From Sarcocystis neurona (lineage: Eukaryota > Apicomplexa > Conoidasida > Eucoccidiorida > Sarcocystidae), in contig KL647316.1 in NCBI GenBank assembly GCA_000727475.1, positions 683,623 to 747,622 of the forward strand: a stretch of DNA of 64,000 nt. The letters run 5' to 3'. How positions within the stretch are numbered: position 1 is the stretch's first letter; the number at the start of each line of letters is the position of its first letter. Both the position numbers and the translations under genes were made by a program. Of the stretch, positions 23,989-35,177 are shown piece by piece. The notes beneath the pieces are model-generated. The model ran no database searches. It was not told the origin of the DNA and was given only the letters and a program-made list of their open reading frames with translations.

Positions 23989-26900
23989 GGGCAGAGAAGG
24001 TAAGATTTGAAGAAGCTTTGTGTTGAGGTATGTTCACCCTACAATACATATAGACTTTTACGTATGTCTTTTTCGAGTACATGTGCACAACTATATGTGT
24101 ATCTCTAGTGTCCACAGAGATGTTGCGCGTGTTATCTTCAAGTAACATATAGAAGCAAATAGACCAAGCTTTTGTGAGAGCAACCAGTTGCAGACCTGTT
24201 GTTAAAAAGCACTCCTCGCCCTTCTTGAGTTGCACGCGCAGGAAGCGCCCCGCTACGCAGAAACCGTGCATCCCTCTGATGGCATTGACTGCCTGCAGCA
24301 CGAGCCGCAGGAAAGCAGCAACAGCAGCCGAACACCAGCAGGAGCAACGAAGAAGAAGCCATGAATCACCAGAAGCCGCAGTAGCACACCAGCAGGAGCA
24401 CAGCCGCAGAAGCGCAGCCGCAGGAGCACAGCAGCAGCAGCAGCATCGCAGCAGCACCACAGCAATAGCAGCATCAGCGCCGAAGCAGCAGCACAGCAGA
24501 AGCAGTAGTGTACGCATACGCTGGAGGACCACAGATGACAGCAGGATAAGCACAAGCAGCGGCAGAAGTAAAGACGCCAGTACGGAGAGAGCTGTGAGCA
24601 AACACGCAGCCCCTACATCCACAGGAGCAAGAAACTTGGCAGCACCAGCAGCAGCAAAGCAGCAGCAGCACATCCGCTGGAGGAACGAGCCAAGCATCAT
24701 CCCTAAACGCAGCAGCGGTTCAGCAACAAGCCAGCAGCAGCTCGCGTGACGCAGCATCAGGGCTCGTAGCACCAGCAGCAGTAGAGAATCGGAATCGGAA
24801 GCAGTATCTGAAGATTCAGCAGTGTGCCCTGTGCAGCAACACTCCCTACAGCTCCGCCAGCAGCACATGCAGCGGTAGGTGTGCAACACAGCGAAGTAGC
24901 AGCAGGACAGGAAAACGCGCAGCCGTTTACGGCAGCAGCAGAGGCAGGGGAAAAGCACCGTCCGCGACTAACACACGCCCACGCGCAGCAGCTGCACCAC
25001 GTGCACATGTAGCAGCAGCAGACGCAGACGCAGCAACACAAATACAAGCTGTGTTTTCTCTTTTTCTGACTTTCCCTCTTTTTTTTTCTACCAAGCGTAC
25101 TCCTTCAAATATTTCCCGCCGTTCTTCGTCTGTTTTTCTCCTCCTGTAACGAATTCATGTAAACTGTCACTCAGCCCCTTTCTCTACCCTGCTGTGACTG
25201 TCTATCTGCAAACAGAAGCACGCATGAGAGCCGGTAGAAAAACACGTTTCTACGAACAAGAATTCCTTCTTCTGGAAGGACTGCAATGTTTCGAACCTTC
25301 TCTTCCCTCTTCTCATTCTCAGATGAAAGCTCACGTGCGAATCTACTCTTGTGTATGATACACAAGAGTGTATATATCATACGCACCTGCTGCATATATA
25401 TATGTGTTGCTATGTATACGCACAGAGGTACTTAAATGCAGATCTGTACGTTTCTTCTTGTATAGGCGCACCTATGTATAAATATGTGTATACATATCTG
25501 TATGTACATACTTCTTTCGGTCCAGTTCATTTACACAAACGCACACATACACATATGCTAGTAGAGTTTACTACCGAGTCTACTATGCAAAAACATATAT
25601 TCATATAATATATATATATGTACACGTCACCGGCGTATTCTACCAAGTATACTGTGCATAAACGTATATATATATATATGTGGTTTTGAAAAGTATACAA
25701 CCAAATCTCCTGTACACAAAGGTACACAAATATACACATACATTCGTTGAATACACTGCTCAGTCTGCGTGACACACATACACACACATACACGAATATT
25801 AGTACGCTACTAGAATATTATATATATATATATATATAAACAAAACGTGGGCTTGCACAAGCGAGACGCAGAGATGAAAAGGAAGAAAAGAGACTTCTTG
25901 ATTCTTGTGGTTGGAAGCAACTACAGGCGCTTGCGACGCATGTCCCTTCTCGCCGCTTTGTCTGTGCGTCTGGCGCCTGCAGCGAAAACAGCCCTGGCAC
26001 TTTTGAATCTTGAAGATATCAGTCACCCCCCGTCTTTCGGTGTCTTTCCCTTCGATATTTCCTCGTCTCTCGGTAGAAAACGACGCTGGGGGTCCTCGTC
26101 CTCTGGTCCCTGCAATTTTCTCTTTCTTCCCTCCGCCTTACTCGTCGCTTAGGAGTTCTCACAACATGCAGCGTGCACTCATTTGTGGCGGCCTGGCAGG
26201 AGTCGACCTGGCAGCCCTGACGGTGAAGCAGAGTCACGAGTGCCCGCGTATTTCTCGACACGTTTGAGACAAACTTCTTTCTGCTTTTTCTTTCTCTGCT
26301 CGCTGCAGCATTTGCTCTTTTTGTGTCGTTTGATCCGAAGACTACTCTTTCAGCATTCCTTTCTTCTCCTATTCCTCGTTTCTGCTTCCGAGGCTTCATT
26401 AGCCCTTCCTCAATTTCCTGCTGGGTTTGTCTGCTGTGGCCTTTCCTTTTTCTTCTTCCCTTGTGCTCCAGCTTCTTCGTATGTATCGGCTGCCCACTTT
26501 TTCCTGCTACATTTGTTTGCCTTGGCTTCTCCTTCCCCTTTTCCCCTTCTGCTCTCGCCTCTTCTGATATATCGCCCGCCCACTATTTCTACCACATTTC
26601 GTTGCCTGGGCCTTTCCTTTTTCTTCTTCCCCTCTGGCTTCGCTTCTTCTGAAGCCTCGCCCCTCCAGTTCTCCCTGCTACGGTTGTTCGCCGCGGCCTC
26701 TCTATTCTTCCTTCCCCGCGGTGTATTACTTGCTGCAGGCTTGTGCGTGGTTGGTGCTCACTGCCTGGGGATTATCAAAAGATACGAATCCGAAGCCGCG
26801 ACTTTTGCCCTGGGAATCTCGTTGAATGCGAGACGAAAGAATGTTACCAAAGTGTTGAAAATGCTGCACGAGGTCAATATCGTTCCAGTCGAAAGGGACG

Positions 26901-29900
26901 TGGAAGACGAAGATATTGCTACCTACGCACAGGGAGAGCACACAGAAATAGGAGCGTACCCTCGGGGGACAGAAATGCCCCAAAAACGGACAGAGAGAAC
27001 AAGAAGAGGAAGAGGAGGAGGAACAAGAGGAGGAAGGAGAAGAGAAAGAAGAAACAGCCGAGGCCAAAGGGGAAGTGCAACGCATCATTTTGTATAAAGA
27101 AAACAAGACAGCATTTCGTGTACATGCTGGAAATGCAGCAGTACTTAAGCGTATAAGGGGTTCTTCACAAAAACGCGAAGTATGTGAGGTTCCACACATA
27201 ACATCATGTAAATACGAACAATTAATCAAAAAGTAGATCTACGTATCTGCCTGAGTGAACACACCTCTCACAAACACACATATACACACCAATATACACA
27301 TATACGCGGACTGCACTACTGGGCGGTTCAGAAGCCGCTGCCCTTATAGATGGGATAATCATATCAGGATGCTGCCAGGTGCTCTGACATATACCTGTGT
27401 ATGAGTGTACGGGCAAATAACAATATGTTCACATTTTTAACATACAAATATATGTACGCCTGTTCACGTGTGTACGATACTGATAACCATCACTCCCACG
27501 CTCACACAAGCTGGCCTGCACACCCGGATAATGACAACCTCCTAGAGAAATCAAGTGGTCTGCCTCGTTCTCGTGTATGCGCGTGTAACCGCCACCCCCC
27601 CCCCACATATATAAATATATATATTGATATGTGCCTGTGTATTCGTATGCTTATCTGCACGTCCCACGTATCTCTACAAATAAAGAAAGAGCGACGTTTG
27701 TTCATCTGCGCCAGCACGCGCTACAGATGAGACATCCCACTAACACGGGAAGGACTTGAGAGAGATGCCCGGAGCCATTTTTCTTTTCGTTTTTCGCCCG
27801 GCACAAATCCTCCCAATGTTGCAGACGCACCGCCATGTGCATCGGAACACGTGTAGACTGTCAGTCGCACAAGAACCCGCCTTCACACAGATATTAATGA
27901 GCAAACACCAGCAGCGCCATGTAAAAACTACTTCATGCGCCTGCTGTTTGTGCTGCTGCTACCGGGAGGTCCGAAGCGCGTTGCGGCATTGCCGAGCATC
28001 CCTATCGACGCTCGCTGCTGTGAAGGCACCCGCGCAGGCACGTCTAATTCCGGCGGTTTCTCCCACTGCGTCAGACCTGCGTCGAACGGACACGAACAGA
28101 GAAAACAGAAAAAGACAGAGAGAGACGTATAGACACAGAGAACGACGTACACGAACACACACACACAGACACACACGCAGGCAAGCGCGGGTGGTTCAAA
28201 ATATACATCTGTCTACGTGCCTACTACCACACGTATACACAGGCACATATATATATATATATACATTCACAGATTCCGGCATATAGATGTATACACGTAT
28301 ATATGTACATATACATATGTACATTTATATGCATGCACACAATAGGTGCGTATGCAGGCATACGTTTCTAGTTGTTCTGGCGAAGAAGCCAAGAGATGTG
28401 GCCGTGAATCACGTTTTTTTCTATCTGCGTCTGTATGTGAATATAGCGGTGTACGCCTGACGGAACACCTCCGCACGTACGCACACAAACGCACAAACAC
28501 ATACGCCAACGACAAATGGTCCACGTGTCCACGTGTGGACAGAGAGACAGAAAGCCACAGGGGGACGAAGACAAGCTTGGACTTGCAGGAAGCACTCGTC
28601 CGCCGGCATTCACTCTTTATATATATATATATATGTATATATATATGTGAGAGAGACACACACATACATATAGATAAGTCTAAAGAGACACAACTATTCA
28701 CCTACACCTATACACATGTATATACACATTCAGGCAGAGGTAGGGTAACGCAGCAGATAGGGCCGATAAAAGGAGTCTTCGCATCTACAGCCACTTGCCA
28801 GCTAGAGATGCGCACAAAGGCACAGCCGCGCTGCTGAAGACAGATATGATATGCAGGCGCGCAGATACTTCTGAACCCGCCCGAAGACACGTAAACGCCT
28901 GCACGTGTGTGTGAGTGTGTGCGATCTATCTATAAACAAGCCCTCACGTTCACATAGGGCAACCCACCTGTGTATGCACAGGCAACTACATATATATATA
29001 TATATATATGAATATATACGTGTGCATACGTCTGGATACACCCATTTGTTTATATCCACATGCAGAGATATATGCGTTTGTGGAGGTCCAGGTATATATG
29101 TATATATAATCTGTATGTACATATTTATATTTATGCGCATATATATATGTATATACATGTATATGTTATCTGTATGTACATTTTTATTATTTATACGCAT
29201 ATATATATATATATATATATATGCGTATAAATATAAATATGTACATACAGATATTTGTGTATATGTCTGGAGACATATATATTTGGGTATCCACGTATAA
29301 AAATACACGAGTTTGTGGAGGCCCAAGTATATACGTACATATATATATACATATAAGTATACATTGAAAAGTATATATATATATATGTCTATATATCCAC
29401 ATATAGATATATATGAGACATACGCGTTTGTGGAGGTCGATAAGCCTGCCTTCGTGGTGGTGGACAAAGTGTGCAAATGTACTGCTGCTGCCACACGCGC
29501 AGATAGCGAGACACACGTAGAAGGCCAGGACCTATTCGCGCTTTTCGTGGCATCCCGTCTGCGGGTTTTGGATGGTTCACGTGCGGAACGGTCTTCGCAG
29601 AGAGGCAGAAACACACGTCCGCAAAGGCAGCTTCTTTCTATTATACCCAACGCATATACGCGCGCGTAGGGCTGCGCGCGCGTGCATATATACAAACTCT
29701 GATATGTACATACTTGAGTCACCCATGGTGTACGCGTCTCTACCTCTCTCTGTATCAATCTATATACACGTGCTTACACATATGTAAAGAGGCGTGTGTG
29801 TACTTGGACCCACACAAGTGAGTTCATACGCATCTGTATAAACACATATATGCTATACATTCATACGCACTGTACATATATATATATATGTTTGTTCTCC

Positions 29901-32900
29901 ATATTTATATATATATATATACATATCGCACAGTGGAAAACCGGCGAGGAGGAGGCACGTTGGTGCTGCTGCAGCGAATGCAAGGGCTATGTCCGTTCGG
30001 GTTAGTGTTGCTGCAGGAGCAGCAGCTTTAACGAGAACGGCAAGACCTTTTGACTTGCCGCAGGCGAGAAACACCAGGACAGTCAGCTGGAACACCTGCA
30101 GAAGCACGGTGCTCTGCAGCTGCGACATCAGCAGCAGCATCGGCAAGAACAGCAGCATCAGCGTTAGCAAGTGCAGCGCCTGCACGGGAGGACTAGAAGG
30201 CAGGGACGCACACGAGGGGAGCGGTGGCAGCGGCAGCAGCCGAGGCTGGCAGAGCACGGTAGCAGAAGCAAAACAGGAACACACCAGCAGGGAACCTTCC
30301 ACCCAACGTAGCAACATCAGCAGCGGCAGCGCTGTTTGCAGCAGAGCACCCACAGCAGCAGTAGCAGCGGCTGCATAACCAGCTACGCCAGCGGCAGCAA
30401 CAGCAGCTGCAGCAACAACACCTGCAGCAACGGCAGCAGCCTAAGCAGCAGCAACCGAGCCAGCAGCAGCAGCAACGGCAATCGCAACAGTAGCAGCGAC
30501 TGCAGCTGCAACAATACCAGCAGCAGCAGCAGAATAACCAGCTGCGGCAACAGCAGCAGCAACAACAGGAGCAGTCACAGAAACGGTAGAGACCTCTCCT
30601 CACCTGTGATGCTGTTGTAGTAGTAGGGGATCCCATCATCCGTGAAGTATTCCTGCCATATCTCTGCGGAAAGGGGCAGGAGCGCAGCGGTGTGATGTCG
30701 CCTCAGAGTGAATCATGTACGTGGATATGTCGATCTTCACGTACATAATTAAATTTATCCGCTTGTACGTACACGCAAGCCTCTAAGGCAACATTGCACA
30801 ACTTTTGGAGTGCTCGTTGCGTCCGTCGTATACACGTACGAGGTTTCTGTCTTACACACACCTAGTAAGGCCCATGTGAAGCACATACCCACAAATGACT
30901 ACGCCTGTGTGTATCAGTGTGTGTGTATGTGTCTCTCTCTCCCTATCTCTCTCTACATATATATGTATATATCCATACAATGGAGTAAAAAGTATACGCG
31001 CCTTCCTCCCAAAAGGTCAAAGACGTATTTTGGAGGAGTAACCATGGGACAATCCGTAACAGCTTCGTATCGATCACGAGGCCGAAGAAGGCGAAGGCCG
31101 GCCAATATTCCTCCACTAGCGAGGCCAAGCGCTCTACGCACATGCACCTCCCTACCGACGCGTCTTCAGCAGTCCTCAGTACTTTCTAGCTCTGCACACG
31201 TGTATACACGCGCGTCTATTAACGTAGCACCCATAAACGAGGTACGTTGGTTCGCACACATAACGCGGAATACCTCTCCGTACGTCCAGAGAGAAATATG
31301 AACGTCTAGGCGTAAGGACGCTCACGTCTAGCTTGTCAAGCACACGACAAAGGATCTGTCGCATCTAAATCCTCTGAGAGAGGAGAGTGGAACATCTACA
31401 CGCCTAGTTGTTGCTTGTGTGGATCCCTATATTTATGTCTTGACGTGCGTCTTTTGTGTATATGTCTACCTGTGTCTCACTACTCAACTGGACATGCCCA
31501 CTAGATGTAGACGCATGTGAGGACGCGCATCTCTGTATGCAAGACTTTACGGATGTAAACAATTGTGTCTCTCCGCAGCGCAGCGATAAAACGTAAGAGC
31601 CGTGTCTGTGTGTTCGTGTATGTGTGGGAGTGCTGTTCTCCAGCTAATCTTAAAAGAGCCGTCCGTTTGCGTGCTTTATCGAGTCACCCGTCTCTACTAT
31701 ATTTTCTCTTTACTCGCTGGCAACCACTCCCACAGACACCCGTGTAGAGACATGCATGAACTAGTGGTACAGAGGGTTTCCACACATGACGGGAGTTACA
31801 CCTAGGTTGTCGCGTCTCCCGTCTAACTGTAAAACAGAAAATACCTTTTCAGCTCATGTACACAACGGAGGGGACGCCGGTAGACGCAAGCCTCTATCGT
31901 TTCGCCCTACCCACTTGCACGTTTGACAGTTTTTATACCTTATATATGTGCGACAATTTCTCGTATACCAGGTTTTCTACAGATTCGCATTTGCACACAC
32001 AACATATATATATCCATATATACATATATATATAGTTCAGACCACTAGGTGCATATGTAGACATACACGCCTTTGTGTAGGTTTGCACATATATGTAAGA
32101 ACTCATGTCAAGTAAAGAGGAGACTCACTTCTCGCCATTGCCCCGGGTAACTGAAAGGAGGTGGACGAAGCGGAAGGTTTCTGATTTGCAAAGCGCGCCT
32201 CGAGAGGGATTTTACTCTCCTGAGGGCAGTCATATGCATAACAGCGGCTGTTGATGAGAACATTTTTGCGAACGGGCTCCCCACGTTGAAAAAGCTGGAA
32301 AGTCAAACGGCTCAACAGGGCCATCACGTACATTCGCGAACGCGTGAGTAAAACCACGACTGCTGTTTCCCTCTCAAACGAGTCGTAGAAGGAACAGACG
32401 AAAGATTGTCTTCTTGATTCGGCGTGCAGCTTCTTACACTTTTCTGTGGTAAGAACATACGTTCCAGAGCAACTAAAGGTCGGCCCGTATTTTATTGCTG
32501 CTGCTGCGCCTATACAAGACGTATATATAGATATATATACATATAGAGAGATAGATAGATACAGACACATATACGGTGAGGCTTCTCACCTTGGCACAGG
32601 CTACCACAAACAGCTCTCTACCAGTGCATAGGAGGAAGGGTGCAACACGGAGTGCTGTTCTTTCTACGGATGCCGGAGTCTGAGGAAAAGAAGAGAAACA
32701 ACTGTACGACAAGGAGCAAGGCGTTCGAAGAGACGGAGACATGGAAGCCAAAAAGCAGTGGGTCCTTTTCAGCAAAATCAGATAAGCCAAAGAAGGAAAA
32801 AAAAACGAAGATTGATAAAGTGGAAGAAAAGAAGAAAAGAGAAGGAGCACGGGGGTCAAACGCATGGAAGCCACAAGGTGTTCTGAGTCCTGAGAGAAGA

Positions 32901-34464
32901 GGTTTGAACGGTTGAAAAACACCACCTCCGTTCTGTAGAAGGCTTAAGTGTATGAGTTATAGGGGTCTCTTGCAAAGCCGGTTCTGAAGTGGTAGATATG
33001 CTTCCTGCGTTTTCAACTAGGCAGAGATGGCCCGAACGAGTAGAAACACACTTTTCTGGCTTAAAAGCAGTAGACTTGCAGCCCCTTCGGCGTCTTTAAG
33101 AGGAGAAGAAGAAAGCGAGAGATCAAAATCCTACACGGAGCCGTGACTGTTACGGACAACGTAGCGAGAAGCAAAGCGTTCCCCATTTTCTTGAAAGGGA
33201 ACGTCAGTGCTTGTGACATGCTTCATAACAAAAAGAAGCGGCCTTCTCACAGGAAAGACATCCTTTCCATTAAGAGCCTCAATAGCAGTCCTCGCTTCGT
33301 CGGCGGTTTCAAACGTGGCGAAAGCCCAGCCGCGGTGCGACTGTGTTTGATCCATCATGTAAAACAGCGACGTCAAATTTCCGTGTTCATTGAGTTTCGC
33401 GCGCAGCGTATCCTGTGGCGCAGTTGCCGCAAAAAAGGAAGGGGCAACACACAAGTGCGAAAACGCATGAACAGGTGGAAATACTGTCAAAGGAGAAAAC
33501 GATTAGGTGTATGTTTGAAGCATATGTACGTACGCGTATATACGTGACGCACCGACAAGACGACGACCAGAGGAGGAAAGGAAAAGGCGTGTACGTAGAG
33601 TGTGTAGACGCAGTGGAGGGAGCCGACAGCCAAACCACCTCTGCGAATACGTGAGTCCTTCAGCGGAGCATTCAGTGGATAAACAGAAAACAGATACGTG
33701 AACTCGCGGATAGTCAGGCATGCTTACATACGAACCGCAGCTGTTGCAAGGCATAGTTTAACTTTCGTTTAGCTTTGTCGTCGCGCGTTTACGTGAGTCA
33801 GGTGAACAGATCCAGCTAGCCCAATTCGCCACAAATATGGAGAGAGGGACGTTCTGTCGGGGAGGCACGGAATGAAATCGCACTCGGTGATATGGAAGAC
33901 CAGACGTATAATCTTTTGGAGACATCCGAAGAACTCCACACAGATCACCGTGAACAGAGTCACAATTTTTTCGATGAAGATATGCGTGTACAAGTAGAAG
34001 TGTCTACAGGCAAAGAGAGGTGCGCATTGAACGAAATAGACGAACGGAAAGACAAACGCGTTCGAGGAGTGAGTGTGTTTGCGATGCGCGCATACACAGA
34101 GGTCTAAAGAGAAAGGCACTGCGGAAATAGATCGAAGTCGTTTCAGCTGAAAAAAACCCGACACACTTATATGCGGTTGCTGCGGCTGACACCTACATCC
34201 CATTACGCGTATACACTAATATGCGAACGCGTATGCGTATCTTCATATACATATATATATATATATATAATTAGAAAGAGGGGACACAGAAAACTAACAC
34301 ATAGGCAGGGTTGACGAGACACGTGAGTTAGTGTTTTGACGGTCAGGAGAACGAGGAGTGGGTGAATAAAGTACACGCAGGAACACATCCAGGGCGGTGG
34401 ATGTCCTTACCTCATCCACAGTATGAGAGATGCTGCCTACGAATATCTTCTTTGTGGCTGCCAT
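23698..34464 (-). CDS. CELF/Bruno-like RNA-binding protein with RRM-WW-RRM order
   Basis: Eight exons join in phase to 813 nt (270 residues): 34464-34411, 33412-33251, 32219-32129, 30663-30604, 28076-27963, 26922-26762, 24292-24196, 23771-23698. All introns are GT-AG. RRM1 spans about residues 5-83, with RNP2 KIFVGSI and RNP1 RGWAFATF. The WW domain spans about 104-133, with signature Trp105 and Trp127 and the YYYN core. RRM2 spans about 161-241, with RNP2 IFVFHV and RNP1 RGFGFVSF; its GPPGSNIFVFHVP entry resembles the third RRM of CELF/Bruno proteins. The C-terminus is RGRSYRAPY. The start is fixed by an in-frame TGA eight codons before the ATG. Expected role: nuclear or cytoplasmic RNA binding (splicing, stability or translation), with the WW domain binding Pro-rich partners. 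Introns 4 and 6 carry CUG-rich sense sequence. Two long introns hold TA microsatellites. Metazoan CELF proteins have three RRMs and no WW; plant FCA has two RRMs then WW. Confidence 0.88.
23951..23989. repeat. (CT)n(AT)n microsatellite in last intron of the RRM-WW-RRM gene
   Basis: About 12 CT units run directly into about 7-8 TA units. It lies between exon 8 and exon 7 of the minus-strand gene. Confidence 0.9.
24293..25040 (-). repeat. CUG-rich intronic tract before exon 7 of the RRM-WW-RRM gene
   Basis: The plus strand is CAG-rich, so the minus-strand transcript carries CTG/CUG and UGC repeats over about 750 nt, ending directly at the acceptor CTGCAG of exon 7. It may serve as a pyrimidine-containing acceptor tract. 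Open frames here (Cys/Leu/Ala-rich) are artefacts except where they run into the exon. Confidence 0.75.
26420..26700. repeat. Diverged tandem repeats of ~85 bp, polypyrimidine on plus strand
   Basis: GGCCTTTCCTTTTTCTTCTT occurs at about 26438 and again at about 26608, with a weaker copy between. Each is followed by GCTTCTTC-like and CCCAC/CTGCTACATTTG-like words. It lies in intron 6 of the minus-strand gene just past the exon 6 donor, and is purine-rich in the transcript. Confidence 0.55.
29040..29440. repeat. Complex repeat cluster in intron 4 of the RRM-WW-RRM gene
   Basis: The word GTTTGTGGAGG occurs three times (about 29074, 29311 and 29426), each after a TATCCAC-containing stretch and within TA-rich DNA. 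An arm starting ATCTGTATGTACATATTTAT occurs directly at 29110 and again within the palindrome at 29168-29252. Confidence 0.6.
29168..29252. repeat. 85-bp near-perfect palindrome centred on a TA run
   Basis: The left arm starts ATCTGTATGTACAT and leads through TTTATACGCA into a TA run. The right arm mirrors it, ending ATGTACATACAGAT. The arms differ by only a few bases. As DNA it could form a cruciform; in the transcript it is a long hairpin inside intron 4. Confidence 0.85.
29955..30595 (-). repeat. CUG-rich tract just after exon 4 donor of the RRM-WW-RRM gene
   Basis: The plus strand is CAG-rich for about 600 bases immediately past the exon 4 donor, so the transcript carries CUG/UGC-rich RNA at the start of intron 4. 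Open frames on both strands are repeat artefacts. Confidence 0.7.
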
Positions 34465-35111
34465 TGCGAAGCCTCTTTTTTTGTGTCATCCAGGAAAAAG
34501 CAGCCGTAGGCGCATTCACCGCGAGCTGCACACAGATTAAAAGAGTAAGCAAAGAGGTACTGATACGAGACGAAGCGCGACACACACGTATACCTGAAAG
34601 GAAAACCCACAGGCAAAAAGACAGGAGTAAGAGAGGAGAGGTGGTAGAGGCAAAGAGCGGAGAAGAAGGGAACCATGAGGAATGTAAACGGGTGGTGTCC
34701 CAGGAAACAGGGCAAAAGCATGAAGCACAGGTAAATAAATTCAAGAAGCCCCGGCGGCATTTTGAGAACAGCCGCCTAGCCACAATCGCGAAAAGACGCA
34801 TCAGCAGTGGTTCAGACCTATGGAAAAATACTGTCTTTGCAACACGACAGGGTATGTTTTCGAAATATGGGCAGTTATTTTGCATTCCGCACCCTTTTTT
34901 CCCTTCTCGTTTCTTCTCCGTTTGTTGAGACCTCCCACGGCGCGCAAGTGGAAAGCCACGATCACCATTGTCAAGGATGTACGGGTAATAGTCTCGGTGC
35001 GAAGGCTGGGCTATGGCGCTGAGAGTTCTTTCCCGAGGATAACCCTTCTCACTGGAGGTGTGTGCATCTGTTGAAAGAGGAGATAGGTAGCCACGAAAGA
35101 GAAGAAATAAA

Positions 35112-35177
35112 GAGAGGAAATGCAAGATACACAGAAAAGGAACCGAGAGGAAATGCAAGATACACAGAAAAGGAACC
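35112..35177. repeat. Exact 33-bp tandem duplication
   Basis: GAGAGGAAATGCAAGATACA followed by CAGAAAAGGAACC occurs twice head to tail (35112-35144 and 35145-35177) with no mismatch. It lies about 650 bp upstream of the start codon of the minus-strand RRM-WW-RRM gene. Confidence 0.95.

Noticed and set aside
26183..27097. 304-codon plus-strand open frame
   Set aside because: It is antisense to exon 6 of the RRM-WW-RRM gene and to the intron repeats beside it. The minus strand shows RNP1/RNP2 motifs and correct splice sites; the plus frame shows only Leu/Phe and Arg/Gly runs.
28802..29758. 318-codon minus-strand frame rich in Tyr and Ile
   Set aside because: Lies in intron 4 of the RRM-WW-RRM gene and is produced by TA and CA microsatellites.
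32640..32915. 91-codon Lys/Glu-rich plus-strand frame
   Set aside because: Lies within intron 2 of the minus-strand gene, where purine-rich plus sequence is the complement of a pyrimidine-rich intron; no motif.
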